Assembly: GCA_015680905.1 (NCBI GenBank)
Contig: CM027383.1
Location: 93,074,001 to 93,138,000 of the forward strand
Direction of reading: 5' to 3'
Length of the DNA stretch: 64,000 nt
Origin: Coptis chinensis
Taxonomy: Eukaryota; Streptophyta; Magnoliopsida; Ranunculales; Ranunculaceae
Positions 32,660 to 44,798 of this stretch are shown piece after piece. The first letter of the stretch is position 1; the number at the start of each line of letters is the position of its first letter. The notes beneath the pieces are model-generated. The model was not told where the DNA came from and did not search any database. It saw only the letters and a list, made by a program, of their open reading frames with translations. The position numbers and the translations under genes are program-made.

Positions 32660-35200
32660 TATTAGCATGGAGTGGGGGAGATTATATGACGAGTTGGCCT
32701 ACAAAGAAGTGACGCTCATCACCATTGGTCAACTTAAGGGCGGACTCACTCTTCCCCTCCACCCATTGCTAAGAAAGTGTTTGATTCACTTCAATCTTGC
32801 TCTCGGTCAGGCAACACCCTTGTTCTATAGAACTGTTATGTATTCCGCCCTTCTTACTAAGAGACACAGATTCATTCCGAATCGTTGGGTGTTTGGTTAC
32901 TTTTATGAGGTCCGGCGTATTCAAGACCAATTGTATTACTACCTCATGACCAGAGACAAGAACTCTCTGATTGTCTTTTTCGAGGGGAAGTAGAGTGACG
33001 AAGGCTGGGCTGATCACCACCTTCGCGTGTTGGATTATGCCTGGGATGTTCGTTCTTCTGATTCTGATGGTGAGCCTGTGGGAATTCCTATTCCCATAAA
33101 ACACACTCATGCTCCAACCAGTAAGTTTCTTTTCTTACGAATTTGGCAATCATTATAAGAGTCTTTCACCTGACTTTCTTTGATGTTTTTTCTTAGATGA
33201 CTCTTCCCCCTGGAACCAACTAATTGCAACTGATGCTGCTTTGGTGGATATCATCAAGAAGATCCTTAGGGAACAAAGGATGCCTTGGGTGCTAGTTCCT
33301 GATCCCACCCGTCTTTTTGAATATTTCAACATGTCTGCTGAAGAATTACTGCAACTTTCCCCCGACTTTTCCCCTTTTGTGATAAATACTGTGAATTCTA
33401 GGCGCACAACACTCCCTCCTCCTGTGGATCAGGATGCTGGACTTCTTCCTCCCCCAGTTCAGGATGACTCCTCTTTGATTACCAGAAGAAGAGGAAACCA
33501 TTAGGAGAAGAGTTCTGTGACTGTTTCTAGCGATGCTGCAACATTGGGTTCAACTTAGGAGCCTGCTGTCAGTGATGATTGTGTGATCACTGGCGGGAGG
33601 GGACCTAAATTGCCTCATGAACTGATGGCGGCGAGCAATTTTAAAAGGGAAATGTGTGTGTCTACTCGTTCTAAATTGAAGAGATCTGATATTGCTTCTG
33701 CTTCTGATGTTGCCCCATCTGGTACAAAAATGAAATTTTGTCCTCTCACCGTGAATGAAGAAACACTTTTCGAGGTCCCTGCTAGTATTCCCCCACCTGT
33801 TAAGTCTTGTAAGAATGTAGTTGTACCCCTACCAGTTCCAAATCCTCCTACAGGTTCTGAACAAACTAGTGACAATGTTCCTCTAACTATTAACCCTTCC
33901 TTCCTTGATAATCGTAAAGGGAAGGGTATTGCTGAAACAACTGCTGTAACTATCACTCTCCCTCCTCCTCAATTTGGTGATAGGAGGAGGGAGAGTGATG
34001 ACATCCCCTTCTCGCCTAGATTTTCGGATTCCCCTGAAAGGGAGATGATCGTGGAAATAAGGTGTTGGGGATGAACTGATGAACTTCCTTTTACTAACAA
34101 ACATTCTATTAATGATGTTGAGACCATGCTTGGAGTTTTGGAAGTTGCGCGATTTCCTATTAACAAAGTTGAAGCCAATACGGCTGGGAGCCTGGATCTG
34201 TCCTTTTCTCGATCTGCTGTTCATCTAGCCAAGGTAAGACTTTCTTCTCTGTTCAATGTTCTGTTTCTCTCATTGTGTTACTTACACCTTCTATATTATT
34301 TTTCAGTTAGTAAATAACTTTCTGGCCATGAAAGAACCAATTTTTGCGGCCTCTGCCAGTACATCTACTGACGACATGGTTACTGGTGAGCTGGTCTGGG
34401 CAAAAGAGGCTGCTGAGAAAAGAGCTGAGGAGCTGTAGATCCAAGTTAACCAGTTCTTGGCAAAAGAGAAGAAATCTGATACTGGCTTCAAGAATATGAG
34501 AGACACCATCTCCAATCTCCAGAACTCACTGGAAAAAGCTCAGAAAAGAGCTGCTGAAGATGCCTCTTGGAAAGTAAAGTTCTTGGAACTGTGCTCCCAC
34601 TTCACCATCCTGCAAGCAAAGCATGTCCAAGTACAAGGGGAGCTTCACTGCCAAAATACCAAAATGATAACCCTTGGCCAAGCCATTGCCCATGCAAATG
34701 ACGTCATGTTAGGCTACGAGAGGGCTCTAAAAGAGAAGCGTCTTCGCTCTGATAAGAAGGCTGATGACCTCTTGGTGGAGGCCTCCGAGTTTTATTCCCA
34801 AGTGGTGGAGGAGGTGAAGAAGAGGTAAGCTGAAAACGCCATTTATTTTGCTCTGAGAGTGTTTGATGTTTCTGAAGGGTCTTTTAATGCGGCCAAACAG
34901 GTTAAATTCGCAGAGGCTATTGAGGCTACTTGGTATGTTTCTCAGTTGGATGACCAGGGGCGGATAACCAACCCTTTCATCTTATTTCCTGATCTAGACA
35001 CCAGTATCTCTGCCATTCAGAATGAACTTATGCTTGATACCTCCCGCCTTTTGAAGAAGACACCGATGATGACATGCCTCGGTTCACTTTCTTTTTCTCG
35101 CGGTGCGACCGGTGAGTGTTCTGTTCAACCTTTAACCGTTCCAGCTAATCCAGCCCCACAATTTGTTCTTGAGAGTGAACCATGAGTTCTTGACGATGGT
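32660..35200 (+). pseudogene. Tat-A antisense extra ORF (Transposase_28-like head, coiled-coil tail)
   Basis: Several open segments on the strand opposite to gag-pol. The first (32667-32993) has LTLPLHPLLRKCLIHFNLAL and WVFGYFYEVRRI, resembling the plant 'putative gypsy-type transposon' domain (Pfam Transposase_28). The middle segments are Pro/Ser-rich. The last (about 34457-34828) is Lys/Glu/Gln-rich and helical, likely coiled coil. Intron-like borders occur near 33121-33196 and 34232-34305, as is known for this ORF class. Extra antisense ORFs between integrase and the 3' LTR are a recorded feature of Tat/Retand elements; their role is unknown. The copy is broken in several places. Confidence 0.68.
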
Positions 35201-35299
35201 GTAGTGGCAAGCACTGATGGTGAACCAAAGTTTGATTCTACCCCTACTCAACAGGCTAAGTAAAGACTTAGCTATTCAGTTTATGATTTGAAAAATAAT

Positions 35300-36180
35300 T
35301 ATTCTTAAACAATTATTCTATGGGTTTGTAATATTGAGTTGTGTAGCTCACATACAGTTTACTCTAATGAGCTCTACAGCTCTTCTATTTTATGTATGCT
35401 ATTTATTTACTAAGCTCTACATCTCTTCTATTTTATGTTATGTTATATGACATGCACTACTGTGCATATTCTACCCCTGTTGCCCCCAAAGTTTATTTAG
35501 AACAACAATAGGTGACCCTAGTAGGCTAAACAGATTAAAATGAGGCATAACCAGAATCTGATCAGGATGTCATAGAAGCCATTTCAAGTTAACTGTAACT
35601 GAAAGTTCGATCACAATAACGGCACATGCCTTTGCTAAAGTAACTTAGTGCCATGAGCACAACACTGTGTTTAATAACGATATGTCCTATTTATTTAAAA
35701 AAAAAAAATAGAGTATCGCCAGAACAGCAGTAGAGGAGTCTTCCTCAGTGCCATCATGCCGACATAGGTCCAGACCAATGATTGCGTGCTAGGATTTGGA
35801 TCCAACCCAGATCTTCCCAGCAACCCCTATGTTTGATGTTTTGAGAGCTCCAGGAACTGGCATACAGTTCAGGCTCGCAAAAACATTATCTCTCGTTCCA
35901 AATCAAACTGGCATACAGTTTACTGAACAATTAGTGTGGTCATATTCCCTAAAGGCTTAACCCATCGAGGATAATCATAGTTTAAAAGAATTGGCATACA
36001 GTTCCATCTGCATGGGGATGTGAAAGGAATTGACGTATTGTTCATCTTCCCCATACTCAGTATCACTGGTTCTAAAGCAAATTGGCATACAATATTCTTG
36101 AATAGATAGTGAGCAAATAATTCCCTAAAGGCTTAATTTATTGTGGATAACTAATAAAGAACGTGCAAGGAATACATTCG
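35300..36180 (-). repeat. Repeat-bearing 3' untranslated zone of Tat-A
   Basis: Between integrase and the antisense ORF, short units recur at uneven spacing: actggcatacagtt (near 35856, 35909, 35992, with a variant near 36083) and ccctaaaggctta (near 35948 and 36124). gctctacagctcttctattt near 35371 recurs near 35414. Tat/Ogre elements are known for hypervariable repeat-rich 3' UTRs that can seed satellites. Confidence 0.6.
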
Positions 36181-36241
36181 ATTGCAAGGTGAAGAACTTT
36201 ATTGATGACAAAGTATGCATAACAAAGCATGAAATAATAAT

Positions 36242-39200
36242 TTACTGATAGTACTTGCGAAGGTGCTGTGTGTTCCATGGTTTAACAAGAACGTCACCTT
36301 CGACAGTGCGTAGGTAGTAAATACCAGTTCGACCAACCTTGTCGATGATGTATGGTCCTTCCCAGTTAGATCCAAGCTTGCCGTTGGAATCTGGGATCTC
36401 ACGTAGAACTAGATTGCCAGATTTGATAGATTGAATCCGGACTCTCTTGTCGTATGATCTTTTTAGAGTCTGCTGGTTGGCAGCTAAGCGCAGTGTGGCA
36501 CTTTCTTGCTTTTTATCTAGGAGATCCATCTCTCTACATAATAATTCCTCATTGTCGAGGGTATGCACAACGTCGGACTTCTGAGTGGGAGCCACCAGTT
36601 CGAGAGGTATGATAGCTTCAGTTCCGTAGGTAAGAGAAAATGGGGACTCACCAGTCGATCGTTTGGGCGTAGTTCGGTATGCCCATAGGACCTTAGGTAG
36701 TTCCTCGACCCATAAACTTTTTGTGTCATCTAATTTACGCTTCATGTTATCCAAAATAACCTTGTTAGAGGCTTTAACTTGGCCATTGCCTTGTGGATAC
36801 CTTGGAGTCGAGAACAGATGAGTAATGTGAAACTCCTTATAGAGTTCAACACCAATCATCTAGCTTAACCGCTGCCCATTATCCGAGATGATACCTTTGG
36901 GTATGTCAAACCTGATACAATGTTGTTCCAAATGAACTTTCTGACGTCCTGTTCTCGAATAAAAACAAGGGGAACTGCTTCTATCCACTTGGTGAAGTAA
37001 TCCGTTGTGACCAGCAGAAATCTGACATTATCAGGAGTGGGTGGTAAAGGTCCTACAATGTCAGTTCCTCACTGTGCAAATGGCCATGGGCTGGCCAATG
37101 GGTGCAGTTTTGTTGCTGGAGCGTGGATAAGTGGAGCATATCATTGTCACTTTTCGCATTTGAAGGCAAAAACCTGTGCATCTTTTTGCATATAAGGCCA
37201 AAAGTATCCTTGCCTCAGGATCTTGAGAGCTAGAGTTCTGCCCCCAACGTGGTTGTCACAAATTTCTTCATGAACTTCTTGCATAACTTGTTCAGCGAGA
37301 TCAGGGGAGAGACATTTGAGGTGAGGTCCCATAAAGGAATTCTTGTACATATTATCTTCAATGAGGGTGAATCTTTATATCTTTACAAGCAGACACCTTG
37401 CCACATTCTTATCCTCAGGGAGTGTCCCATCTTTGAGGTAAACCTTATATACATCCATCCAATTTGGTGCGGTTGGTGGAATCACACAAACGGTCTCCAC
37501 ATCGAGCGCTTGGATGCTAGGTTTTCCTTGGAACTCTATTGGGATGGAACGAGACTCGTTATTGCCCAACATTGAGGTGACATATGTCAAAGCATCTGCG
37601 TGCCTATTTGCTGACCGAGGCAACTGATAAAACTGAATGTTCTCAAACTTGGTCTGAAGTCCCCTTTACCGCCTTCGTATTTTTTGCCATTCGTTCGTCC
37701 CTGACCTCGTATCCACCATTAACTTGAAACATAACCAGCTGTGAGTTACTAAAAACTGTGAGGTGTGTTAGGCCCAGGTCGAGAGCTATTGTAAGGCCAA
37801 CAAGTGTGGTCTCATATTCTGCCTCATTGTTAGAAGTATTCCAACCTAACCGGATAGATTTCTCCAATCGCATATTGTCAGAAGTAACTAACACAACTCT
37901 AACTCCTGCACCTTTGTCATTCAAAGATCCATCCACAAACAGCCGCTACCCGGAGCTCGGCTCCCAGGGGTCTGGTCGGGGGTTTTGAGATTCAAGTAGG
38001 ACCCCATCATCTGAACTGGGGTGGTTGAGTCATATCCTGTGTAGGTCATTGGGAAATCTCCCAAGAATTTTGCTAGTGCCTGACTCTTCTCTGAGATTCT
38101 GGGGACGTAAATAATATCATACTTTGACAATTGCATAGACCATTTAGCTAGCCTTCCTGATCTGTTCGGTCTTTCTAGAACTGATCGCAATTGGTACTCT
38201 GTGATCGCTTTGATAGTATGGGACTAGAAGTATGGTCGTAATTTCTATGCTGCAAAAACAAGGGCTAGAGCGACTCTTTCGAGTTTAGGGTACCTTGTTT
38301 CTGCTAGTAGGAGCGTTCGGCTCAAGAAATAGACAGGCTTTTCAACCTTCTTTTCATCCACGCATATTAGTACAAGATTGATACCGTAGTCAGATGAACA
38401 AAGATAAAGACCCAAGATTTCTCCCTCAACTGGCTTAGAAAGGATTGGTGGTGCCCCCAGGTATGTTTTGAGTTGATTGAATGCTTTCTGGCATTCTTCC
38501 GTTCATGCAAATTAGGTATTCTTTTGCAGTAACTAAAAGAGAGGTTTGCACTTATCTGAACTCTTGGAGATGAACCTATTCAGAGCTGCTAACCTGCCTG
38601 TAACTTTTTGAACCTTTTTCATATTTTTAGGTGAGGGCATTTCTATGAGCGCCCGGATTTGATCTAGGTTTGCCTCGATTCCTCTCTTAGTAACTAGATA
38701 CCCCAAAAACTTCCCTGATGAGACAGCGAAAGCATAATTTGTAGGGTTGAGCTTTATGCAATATTCCCTGAGAATGTCAAAAGCCTACTTTAGGTGGGAG
38801 AGATGATCTCCTCGCCTTAGGCTTTTGATCAAAAGATCGTCTACATATACCTCCACAATGTCGCATATCAATATAATCCTTCAAACATTTTGTTTACCAA
38901 ACAATGGTATGTAACCCCTACATTTTTTCAGTCTGAACGGCATGACCTGATAACAGTACAGACCATCCTCGGTTGGAAAACTGGCATGCTTGTGGTCCTC
39001 TTCATGTAATGGGATATGATTGTAACCGGACGACCCATCTATGAAAGATAACAGTTTATGTCCAGCCGTTGCATCCACCAACTTGTCAATTCATGGCAGA
39101 GGGTAGCTGTCTTTTGGACATGCACGGTTTAGATCTGTGAAGTCGATACAAATTCTTTCTTACTGGGACAATGTTAGAAATCCAAGTGGGGAAATTGATT

Positions 39201-40500
39201 TCTCTGACAAATTTAGTTGCCTTTAGCTTTTCAATTTCAGCTTTTACAGCTTTGGATATGTAAGCACATATTTTCCTTGATTTATGCTTGACTACTACTG
39301 CATCACTGCGGACATTGAGTCGGTGGCATGCCACATGGGGATCAATTCCTGGAATTTCTTCGAACAACCAAGCAAACATGTCCTTGTGCTCTCGGAGGAA
39401 CTGTATCAGAGACGTGCGCTCTTTAGAACTCAACATGGTTCCCCCAATATCCACTTCCTCTAACGTCTCTAGTGAGGGGAGATCCTCCCTGTCTCTTGGG
39501 ACCAGGTTCGGGAGAGGGGGATCCAACTGTAATTGCTATTTGGCAAGTTGCCCCACCTCCATTGGTTCAAAAGGGAGTGGGGACTGCTTTGTCACCAAAG
39601 AATAACATGTCTTGACAGCCACCTGATCTCCTATGATTGTCTCAATTTTCCTATTATGTGGAAATTTTAGACATTGGTGATAGGTGCTGGGAACGGCACG
39701 GAGTCTGTGCAGCCAAGTCCTGCCTAAAATAAAGTGATAATAAGGTGTGTTAGCTTTTACCACAACAAAATTTATGATGAGAGTTATCGGACCAGTAGCT
39801 ATAGGTAGCTGGATCTCCCCAACTGTCAGAGCTTTGTCCCTGCTGAATCCATACAGGTTAGAGTTGGTGGCAACCATCTCAGCATCTGGGATCTGCAACT
39901 TTTTGAATGCATCATAGTATAACACAATCAGCTGAACTACCTGGGTCCACCAATATGCGATGCAAATCATAATCTCCAAAAGGGAGTGTGAGAACCAGCG
40001 CATCCTCATTTGGACTTTGGATCCTGAGATAGTCAGCTTCAGTAAAAAGAATGAAAGAATCTTTCTGGGGTACCTCATTGACCTGAGCACCCGTAGTCAG
40101 TTCGCTGTTCATGATCCTTATCTGCTTAGCAATGCGCATTTGATATCGCACACCCTTTTCAATGATTTGCCCACTTTGCTTACTTGCCTTTCCGGAAATC
40201 ATATTTATCTGGAGTCGGCTATTGAGCGGTCCAGTACCTGGAGGATCTTGAACTAACGTGCTGATCTCCTCAGGCTGTACCACATTTGCCTGTTCGTGTG
40301 CTACAAACTGCTTCAAATATCCCCTTTCGATTAGATCCTCAGAGTTCATTTTTCGTGGTCCCGCAGCTCGTGCTCGGACCATTACTCTTATGGAAATTGC
40401 AATAGGTCCTTTGGTCTTGGGTACCCAACGAGCTTGGCTTAAGTGGAGCTGGCCATTTGAGATAACTTTGATTCTTGATAGAGTCCAGAACCTCATCCGA
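36242..40500 (-). pseudogene. Tat-A pol region: protease, reverse transcriptase, RNase H, integrase
   Basis: Domains read right to left. Protease is around 39912-40090 (RILVDPGSSADCVIL). A linker and the start of reverse transcriptase are at 39086-39526. The RT core is at 38881-39081 (LLSFIDGSSGYNHIPLHEED) and onward. RNase H is at 37643-38190 (MDGSLNDKGAGVRVVL; SNNEAEYE). Integrase spans 36242-37350: an H..H..C..C zinc segment (HVGGRTLALKILRQGYFWP), then the catalytic core and the C-terminal barrel (GNLVLREIPDSNGKLGSNWE). The order, with RNase H before integrase, is that of Ty3/gypsy. The region is a fossil with many breaks. Confidence 0.85.
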
Positions 40501-41330
40501 CATTTTGTTCAGAGGGGCGAAGTTTCTGTCCATCGAGGGAAGAGCTTCTTCAGCTCCTTCCATACGAGGCTTCTTTTGTGGTTTTCCATTTGCACTACTG
40601 GTTATATTTTGATACTGCCATCTAGGTATTCGTCCCTTTGATGGGGATTCGACCTTTTGGCGACCACGATTACGGTCTCTCTTCGATTTTTGAGGGGAAG
40701 AATTTTCATTCCCTTCTCGAGGGACCATAGGAACTGTCCGATTAGACTTCTTTACTTCCCGACATCCTTTCAGACATCCTCTTCCCACCCCACATGAGTT
40801 TCAACCCTGTCTAGGAGTTCCTCTAAATCACGGGGTGGTTTCCTGGAGAGAGATCCGAATAAGGCATTGTTTTCATCCAACCCTTGTTTGAAATCTATTA
40901 TAGTAGTCTGTTCATCACAAGACTCTATTTAGAATGAAATTTCCATGAACCGCCGCATGTAGGACCTCAATGCCTCTCCGTCCTTTTTTCTTGATGTTGA
41001 GCAATTCATCGATCCGCTTTTGGTTGATGCTAGTTGCACGAAGTACCTATCTATGAAGGTCTTAAACAGTTCCTCGAGGACTTGATTTGCTACTCTAGTA
41101 ACTGTGGTACCACCGAGTGTAGATCCGCACGGGAGGCTTTGAACTCTTGACACATGACATGGTAATATCTTTCATATTGTCCCATAGTGGCACGATACCT
41201 AAATACGTGATCCACCGGGTCTGATTTGACATTAAAGACACTGAACTTCGGTTGCCTATAACCACGGGGATATGGTTTCCTCATCACCCGTGATGCAAAA
41301 GGAGATCTGCCTGCCCCCATTATGGTAGAT
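40339..41330 (-). pseudogene. Tat-A gag region
   Basis: Upstream of protease on the minus strand. Open segments include SDPVDHVFRYRATMGQYE and LRSYMRRFMEI, fitting the Retrotrans_gag capsid-type domain, followed by a basic Ser/Lys/Arg-rich segment. Decayed. Confidence 0.72.
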
Positions 41331-42040
41331 TAAACAAGGGAGTCTTGCATTTTTCTCCCTTTGCCTGTCATCTGATGCATTTGGCCGATCAAGTCATTCT
41401 TCTCTCGCTTTCCCATTCACTTTCTTTAGTAGAAAGTCTTTTGTTTTGATTTCTTTTTTTTCGTCGAGGTTGACATCACGATCTTGGTCGGTTGATCCTA
41501 GTTCTCGAGGCTTTTGAGTCCTCATATGAATTCATCAGATTCGACTTAGATGGTTCAAGGCGAACCGATCCTCACACCTTTGGGGTCCCTAGCGACCACC
41601 ACCTTCGGAAGGTCATCACCATCGAGATCGATGAGTGGCTCCTTCCCCTCGTGGTCGACCGATATAAGTGCCTCAAAGCAATGTGAACTCTCTCCAAGGT
41701 TGTTTCTTTGTTCGCAGAGCTCCTCAGATCGCTGGCTCGCCTGAATAGACTAAGGTTGGTGAGGATAACATTTTCACCATTTTGACGTTCCTCTTGAAAT
41801 TATTCCCGGGCTTACACCGGAGCATCCGTCCATCGGGGCTTGTCATAGGTCCTTGGGGGGGATTATTCATGTCTTGGTAACCGATATTTGCACCCTCCTC
41901 AGGCATCTTGTGCTCTTCTTCTCTGATAGCCACGCTGCGTGTGGTAGCCACCCTTTGTTTTCTTTGCTCCCCGCCATCACAACAAGAAGAGTTTTAAGAC
42001 TAAATCATTTGTTTGGAACGAATATTTACCTACTTTCGTC

Positions 42041-42056
42041 CCCACAGATGGCGCCA
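42041..42056 (-). other. Tat-A primer-binding site
   Basis: Minus strand TGGCGCCATCTGTGGG, 5 bases inside the right LTR. The TGG start matches the tRNA CCA end. The equivalent in the second Tat fossil is TGGCACCGTCTGTAGG. The tRNA species was not identified. Confidence 0.75.
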
Positions 42057-42061
42057 CAAGA

Positions 42062-42695
42062 TGTAGGGGAATTTCCAAGTATCCCCTGATCTTCCTCTGT
42101 GCTTTGTGATCCGGAAGCCTTTACTGAGTAGAGAAGGGATGAGATGATTGTGAGTTCAGGGTTGAACCACTTGGTGGTTGCCTATGTATCTCCTTGTTTT
42201 ATTTCTGGAGAATCAAACCCTATCTTGCGTAGTTCCTAAGAGCGAAATCCATATGGCTTATATAGGAAGAGCTTTGAGAGTCCTAGGGTTAGGGATGTCT
42301 CCACCGCTTGTGAGTTCCCTTCCATCTTTGGACTCTATTTTCCTATTAGGAATTCCCTCTTTATGGAAGTTTGAATCTAGACCATATCTTGTGAGAGGTA
42401 AGTTTCCTTGCTGATCATAATGTCCCTTCGTTTAAGGGAAGATTATATCTAAAAGGTAACTCTTCAAGATATGCCATCACGATTCCTTCCTTATGTCAGT
42501 TCCTAACGACTTGGAGAACTGGTGTGCTTAGAGGCGGTCAATCACGTGCCTGGCACGTGTCCACTAAACACTCGTGCGAAACATGAGTTCACATATCCAC
42601 GAACCATCCGATAGTCCTCGCCTCATTCGGACATATATAGTCCCGGTTATTTCCCTGCACGTGTCATCTATCTAATGATGGGAAATCCCCTTACA
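42062..42695 (-). repeat. Tat-A 5' LTR
   Basis: Partner of 31538-32225; outer edge followed by the AAACC duplication. Confidence 0.9.
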
Positions 42696-42700
42696 AAACC

Positions 42701-43860
42701 TATTTGCTATACATAAATCTTTTATATCATCTCTCAAAATATCAATGTTAGGCCACTCCATTCCTACATCTCAAACTGATGGTTTGTTAACATACTGCTC
42801 ACTTCCCCCACCTACATCAATAATATTGTCGTTAGGCCAATGAAGTCCACTTTGTTTGCAATGACATGATCCTCCTCATCTTCGAAGAATGTGTACTCCT
42901 ATACCCCTCATCATCCTCAATCTCATCTATGGGTCTTGGTGGTGGTGGTGGTGGAGGAAAAAAAGTGTTTGTCTGCAGGTGAAATGGGTGTTGTGGTATC
43001 TTTAATATAGGATGGACTTGAAATGTGAGGAGTAGATGCATTGCTTGTAGGTGGTGGTGGTGGAGGTGATATATTAACTTGTGGAGCTAAATTGGTAGGT
43101 ACTTGATGGAGGTGAAATATCAACCTGTGGACCTAAACTAAGAGGTGCTATTGGTGGTAAATCATCATTCCAAATATCCTCTTCCTCACAATCATCTAAT
43201 GTACCCGCATTACTTTTTCGTAAAAATCATCATCTTTAATGATATTGGTATACTTATTGTTCGGTGGTACTTCTTCTCCTTGTACTATTTTTCTTTACAT
43301 TCTTGCTAAGCTTCCTACACTTCGGAGTTGTAACTTGTGGAGTTGGCACAACCATAGTTTCCACCAACTCTGTAAGTTCACCTTCAAGTTTAACAAATAC
43401 ATGACTCCACTCCCCTTATATCTTCCTCTATGTTAGCCCACATTCGCATCAAATCATTGTCATTCTTAACATACACTTTCTCACCATTAAAAATGTACAA
43501 TATTTCAAACCCTACACTAATATCAAACAAATAGTTATCCTTCAGATCATCTATTAAATCCATAAAATTTATTCTATCCCTGTCCACATTCCTCATCTTC
43601 TCCATAACACCACCTCGATAATTATCACGGGCATACAGTGAACCATCAGGTGCTTCTTGAAATGCCCCATGATAATGAAGGATCAAGTTTCTTTTAGCCA
43701 AACAATCCCTTTCCATCCGTGTTTGATCCATATGAATCAAAATTATAAATATTAGTTTTCCGACTCCTCTGCAAATCTTAAATTTTGTATTATCCCCCCA
43801 AGATGCAATATTTATAAAACATTTTATCATTATACACGTTATTTTCAACTATACAAACAA
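42701..43860 (-). pseudogene. MULE-F transposase, N-terminal part (broken)
   Basis: The best segment, at 43390-43730, reads LILHYHGAFQEAPDGSLYAR, NVDRDRINFMDLIDDLK and ILYIFNGEKVYVKNDNDLMR. It resembles the N-terminal PB1-like domain that opens many plant MULE transposases. Downward from 43390 comes an acidic and Thr/Pro-rich linker (EEDIWNDDLPPI; Pro runs near 42940), as usual between that domain and the MuDR DNA-binding domain. Frames change several times. The segment ends at the LTR insertion at 42700 and continues, past the passenger, at 31537. Confidence 0.68.
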
Positions 43861-44303
43861 TAACTCATGTTACAATGACAAAACTTAAATGTAATGCACT
43901 AAAACATCGTTTTTCAAAATAACATTATCATGAAAGTTAAACACTCTCATAAAAGTTTTACATTTCTCACCAACACACTTTAAACCACCTAAAATCATGT
44001 TACAACTGATTAAAGGTGCAAAATTTAAGCAACTTACTTTGAGCTAAAGTTTTGATCACGTGTGAGTAAACCAAATACCTACCACATCTTCTTCAAGATA
44101 TCTTCTTTGAGCTAAACTTACTTGTAGGTAACTTATCTTCTTTGAGTTCTTGTTCGGATGGGATAGTTAGATTTGTCTAGATGGAGTTTGTCAAGATGGA
44201 GTGAGGTTTGATTTACGGTGAAGAAGATAGCTAGATTCTTCGGCTTTGTTTACAAATTTAGCTAGCCAAAACAATGTGCTCTTGCAGTGCTGATGAGACA
44301 TGT
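43861..44303. other. MULE-F transposase 5' flank
   Basis: AT-rich leader between the transposase start region and the right terminal repeat. No independent gene seen. Confidence 0.45.
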
Positions 44304-44690
44304 TCTGCATGAAAGCATCTCTACCGTTGATGATTTTAGTTAGGATGATGGCACGTGGTGTTTGAGTGAAACTTGAATGAGGTTAGTTTGGTAATTTTAG
44401 GTGGGTAGGGGTAGTTGATGTCTTTTAGGAGAAATATTTCTGTTCGTTGGATTAAATGGATGTGATCAGGACACATGACATTTGGAATGGTTTTGGTCTT
44501 GCAAAGGTCAAAAGGTATTTTCGTAATTTTATATGGTTAAGGGTGTAATTGATATTGCACATGCCCCTGACAGATGACATCCAGTCAAAGAGGGCTAACT
44601 TGGTCAAGGTGTGAAATTGGGGGTGGAAGTCTAATAATGAAAGAACTGGGGGTGGAAGTCTAATTAGCAAAGTTGCTGGGGGTTTAATTT
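44304..44690 (-). repeat. MULE-F right terminal inverted repeat
   Basis: Partner of 28384-28757. It contains an internal duplication, actgggggtggaagtctaat, as two copies near 44620 and 44645. Its outer edge is about 25 bp from the LOR2 TATA box. Confidence 0.78.
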
Positions 44691-44715
44691 GGACTGCAGC
44701 TTGAAATTTGGTGTC

Positions 44716-44723
44716 TATAAATA
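44716..44723 (+). promoter_or_regulatory. TATA box of LOR2
   Basis: TATAAATA, 83 bp upstream of the LOR2 start codon, implying a transcription start near 44750. The MULE-F end lies immediately upstream, so all upstream control elements lie in transposon sequence. Confidence 0.7.
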
Positions 44724-44798
44724 GTTTCAGTCTATCACCTCAATGAGCACAAGCAAAACAAGTCCAGTACATTTGAGTTGTTTAGCATATCATTCTTA

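Larger units (their letters stand above)
31538..42695 (-). mobile_element. Ty3/gypsy LTR retrotransposon fossil, Tat lineage, both LTRs present, TSD AAACC
   Basis: An 11,158-bp element. LTRs run TGTAGGG...CCTTACA at 31538-32225 (688 bp) and 42062-42695 (634 bp), flanked by AAACC at 31533-31537 and 42696-42700. Orientation is minus: primer-binding site next to the right LTR, then gag, protease, reverse transcriptase, RNase H and integrase, ending at 36242. An antisense extra ORF lies on the plus strand between integrase and the left LTR. That antisense ORF, the primer-site type and the domain order fit the Tat/Retand group. The structure is whole, but the coding region is broken in about ten or more places. 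The first 120 bp of the two LTRs differ at roughly one site in ten, suggesting insertion some millions of years ago. Confidence 0.9.
28384..44690 (-). mobile_element. MULE-F: MuDR-like transposon with passenger LTR element
   Basis: Inverted ends of about 370 bp (28384-28757 and 44304-44690) bound the unit. They match over long blocks, for example tttgctaattagacttccac near the outer edge and gatgctttcatgcaaaa / ttctgcatgaaagcatc at the inner edge. Inside are a minus-strand transposase in two parts split by a Ty3/gypsy fossil (31538-42695), a Cys/Pro-rich segment, and a plus-strand zinc-finger gene reading inward from the left end. Setting the passenger aside, the element is about 5.1 kb. A 9-bp target duplication was sought; cttgaatga near 28373 versus cttgaaatt near 44701 is only a partial match. 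Confidence 0.78.

Noticed and set aside
42832-43123. Pro-rich frames near 42.9-43.1 kb
   Set aside because: Low-complexity linker of the broken MULE-F transposase, not an independent gene.
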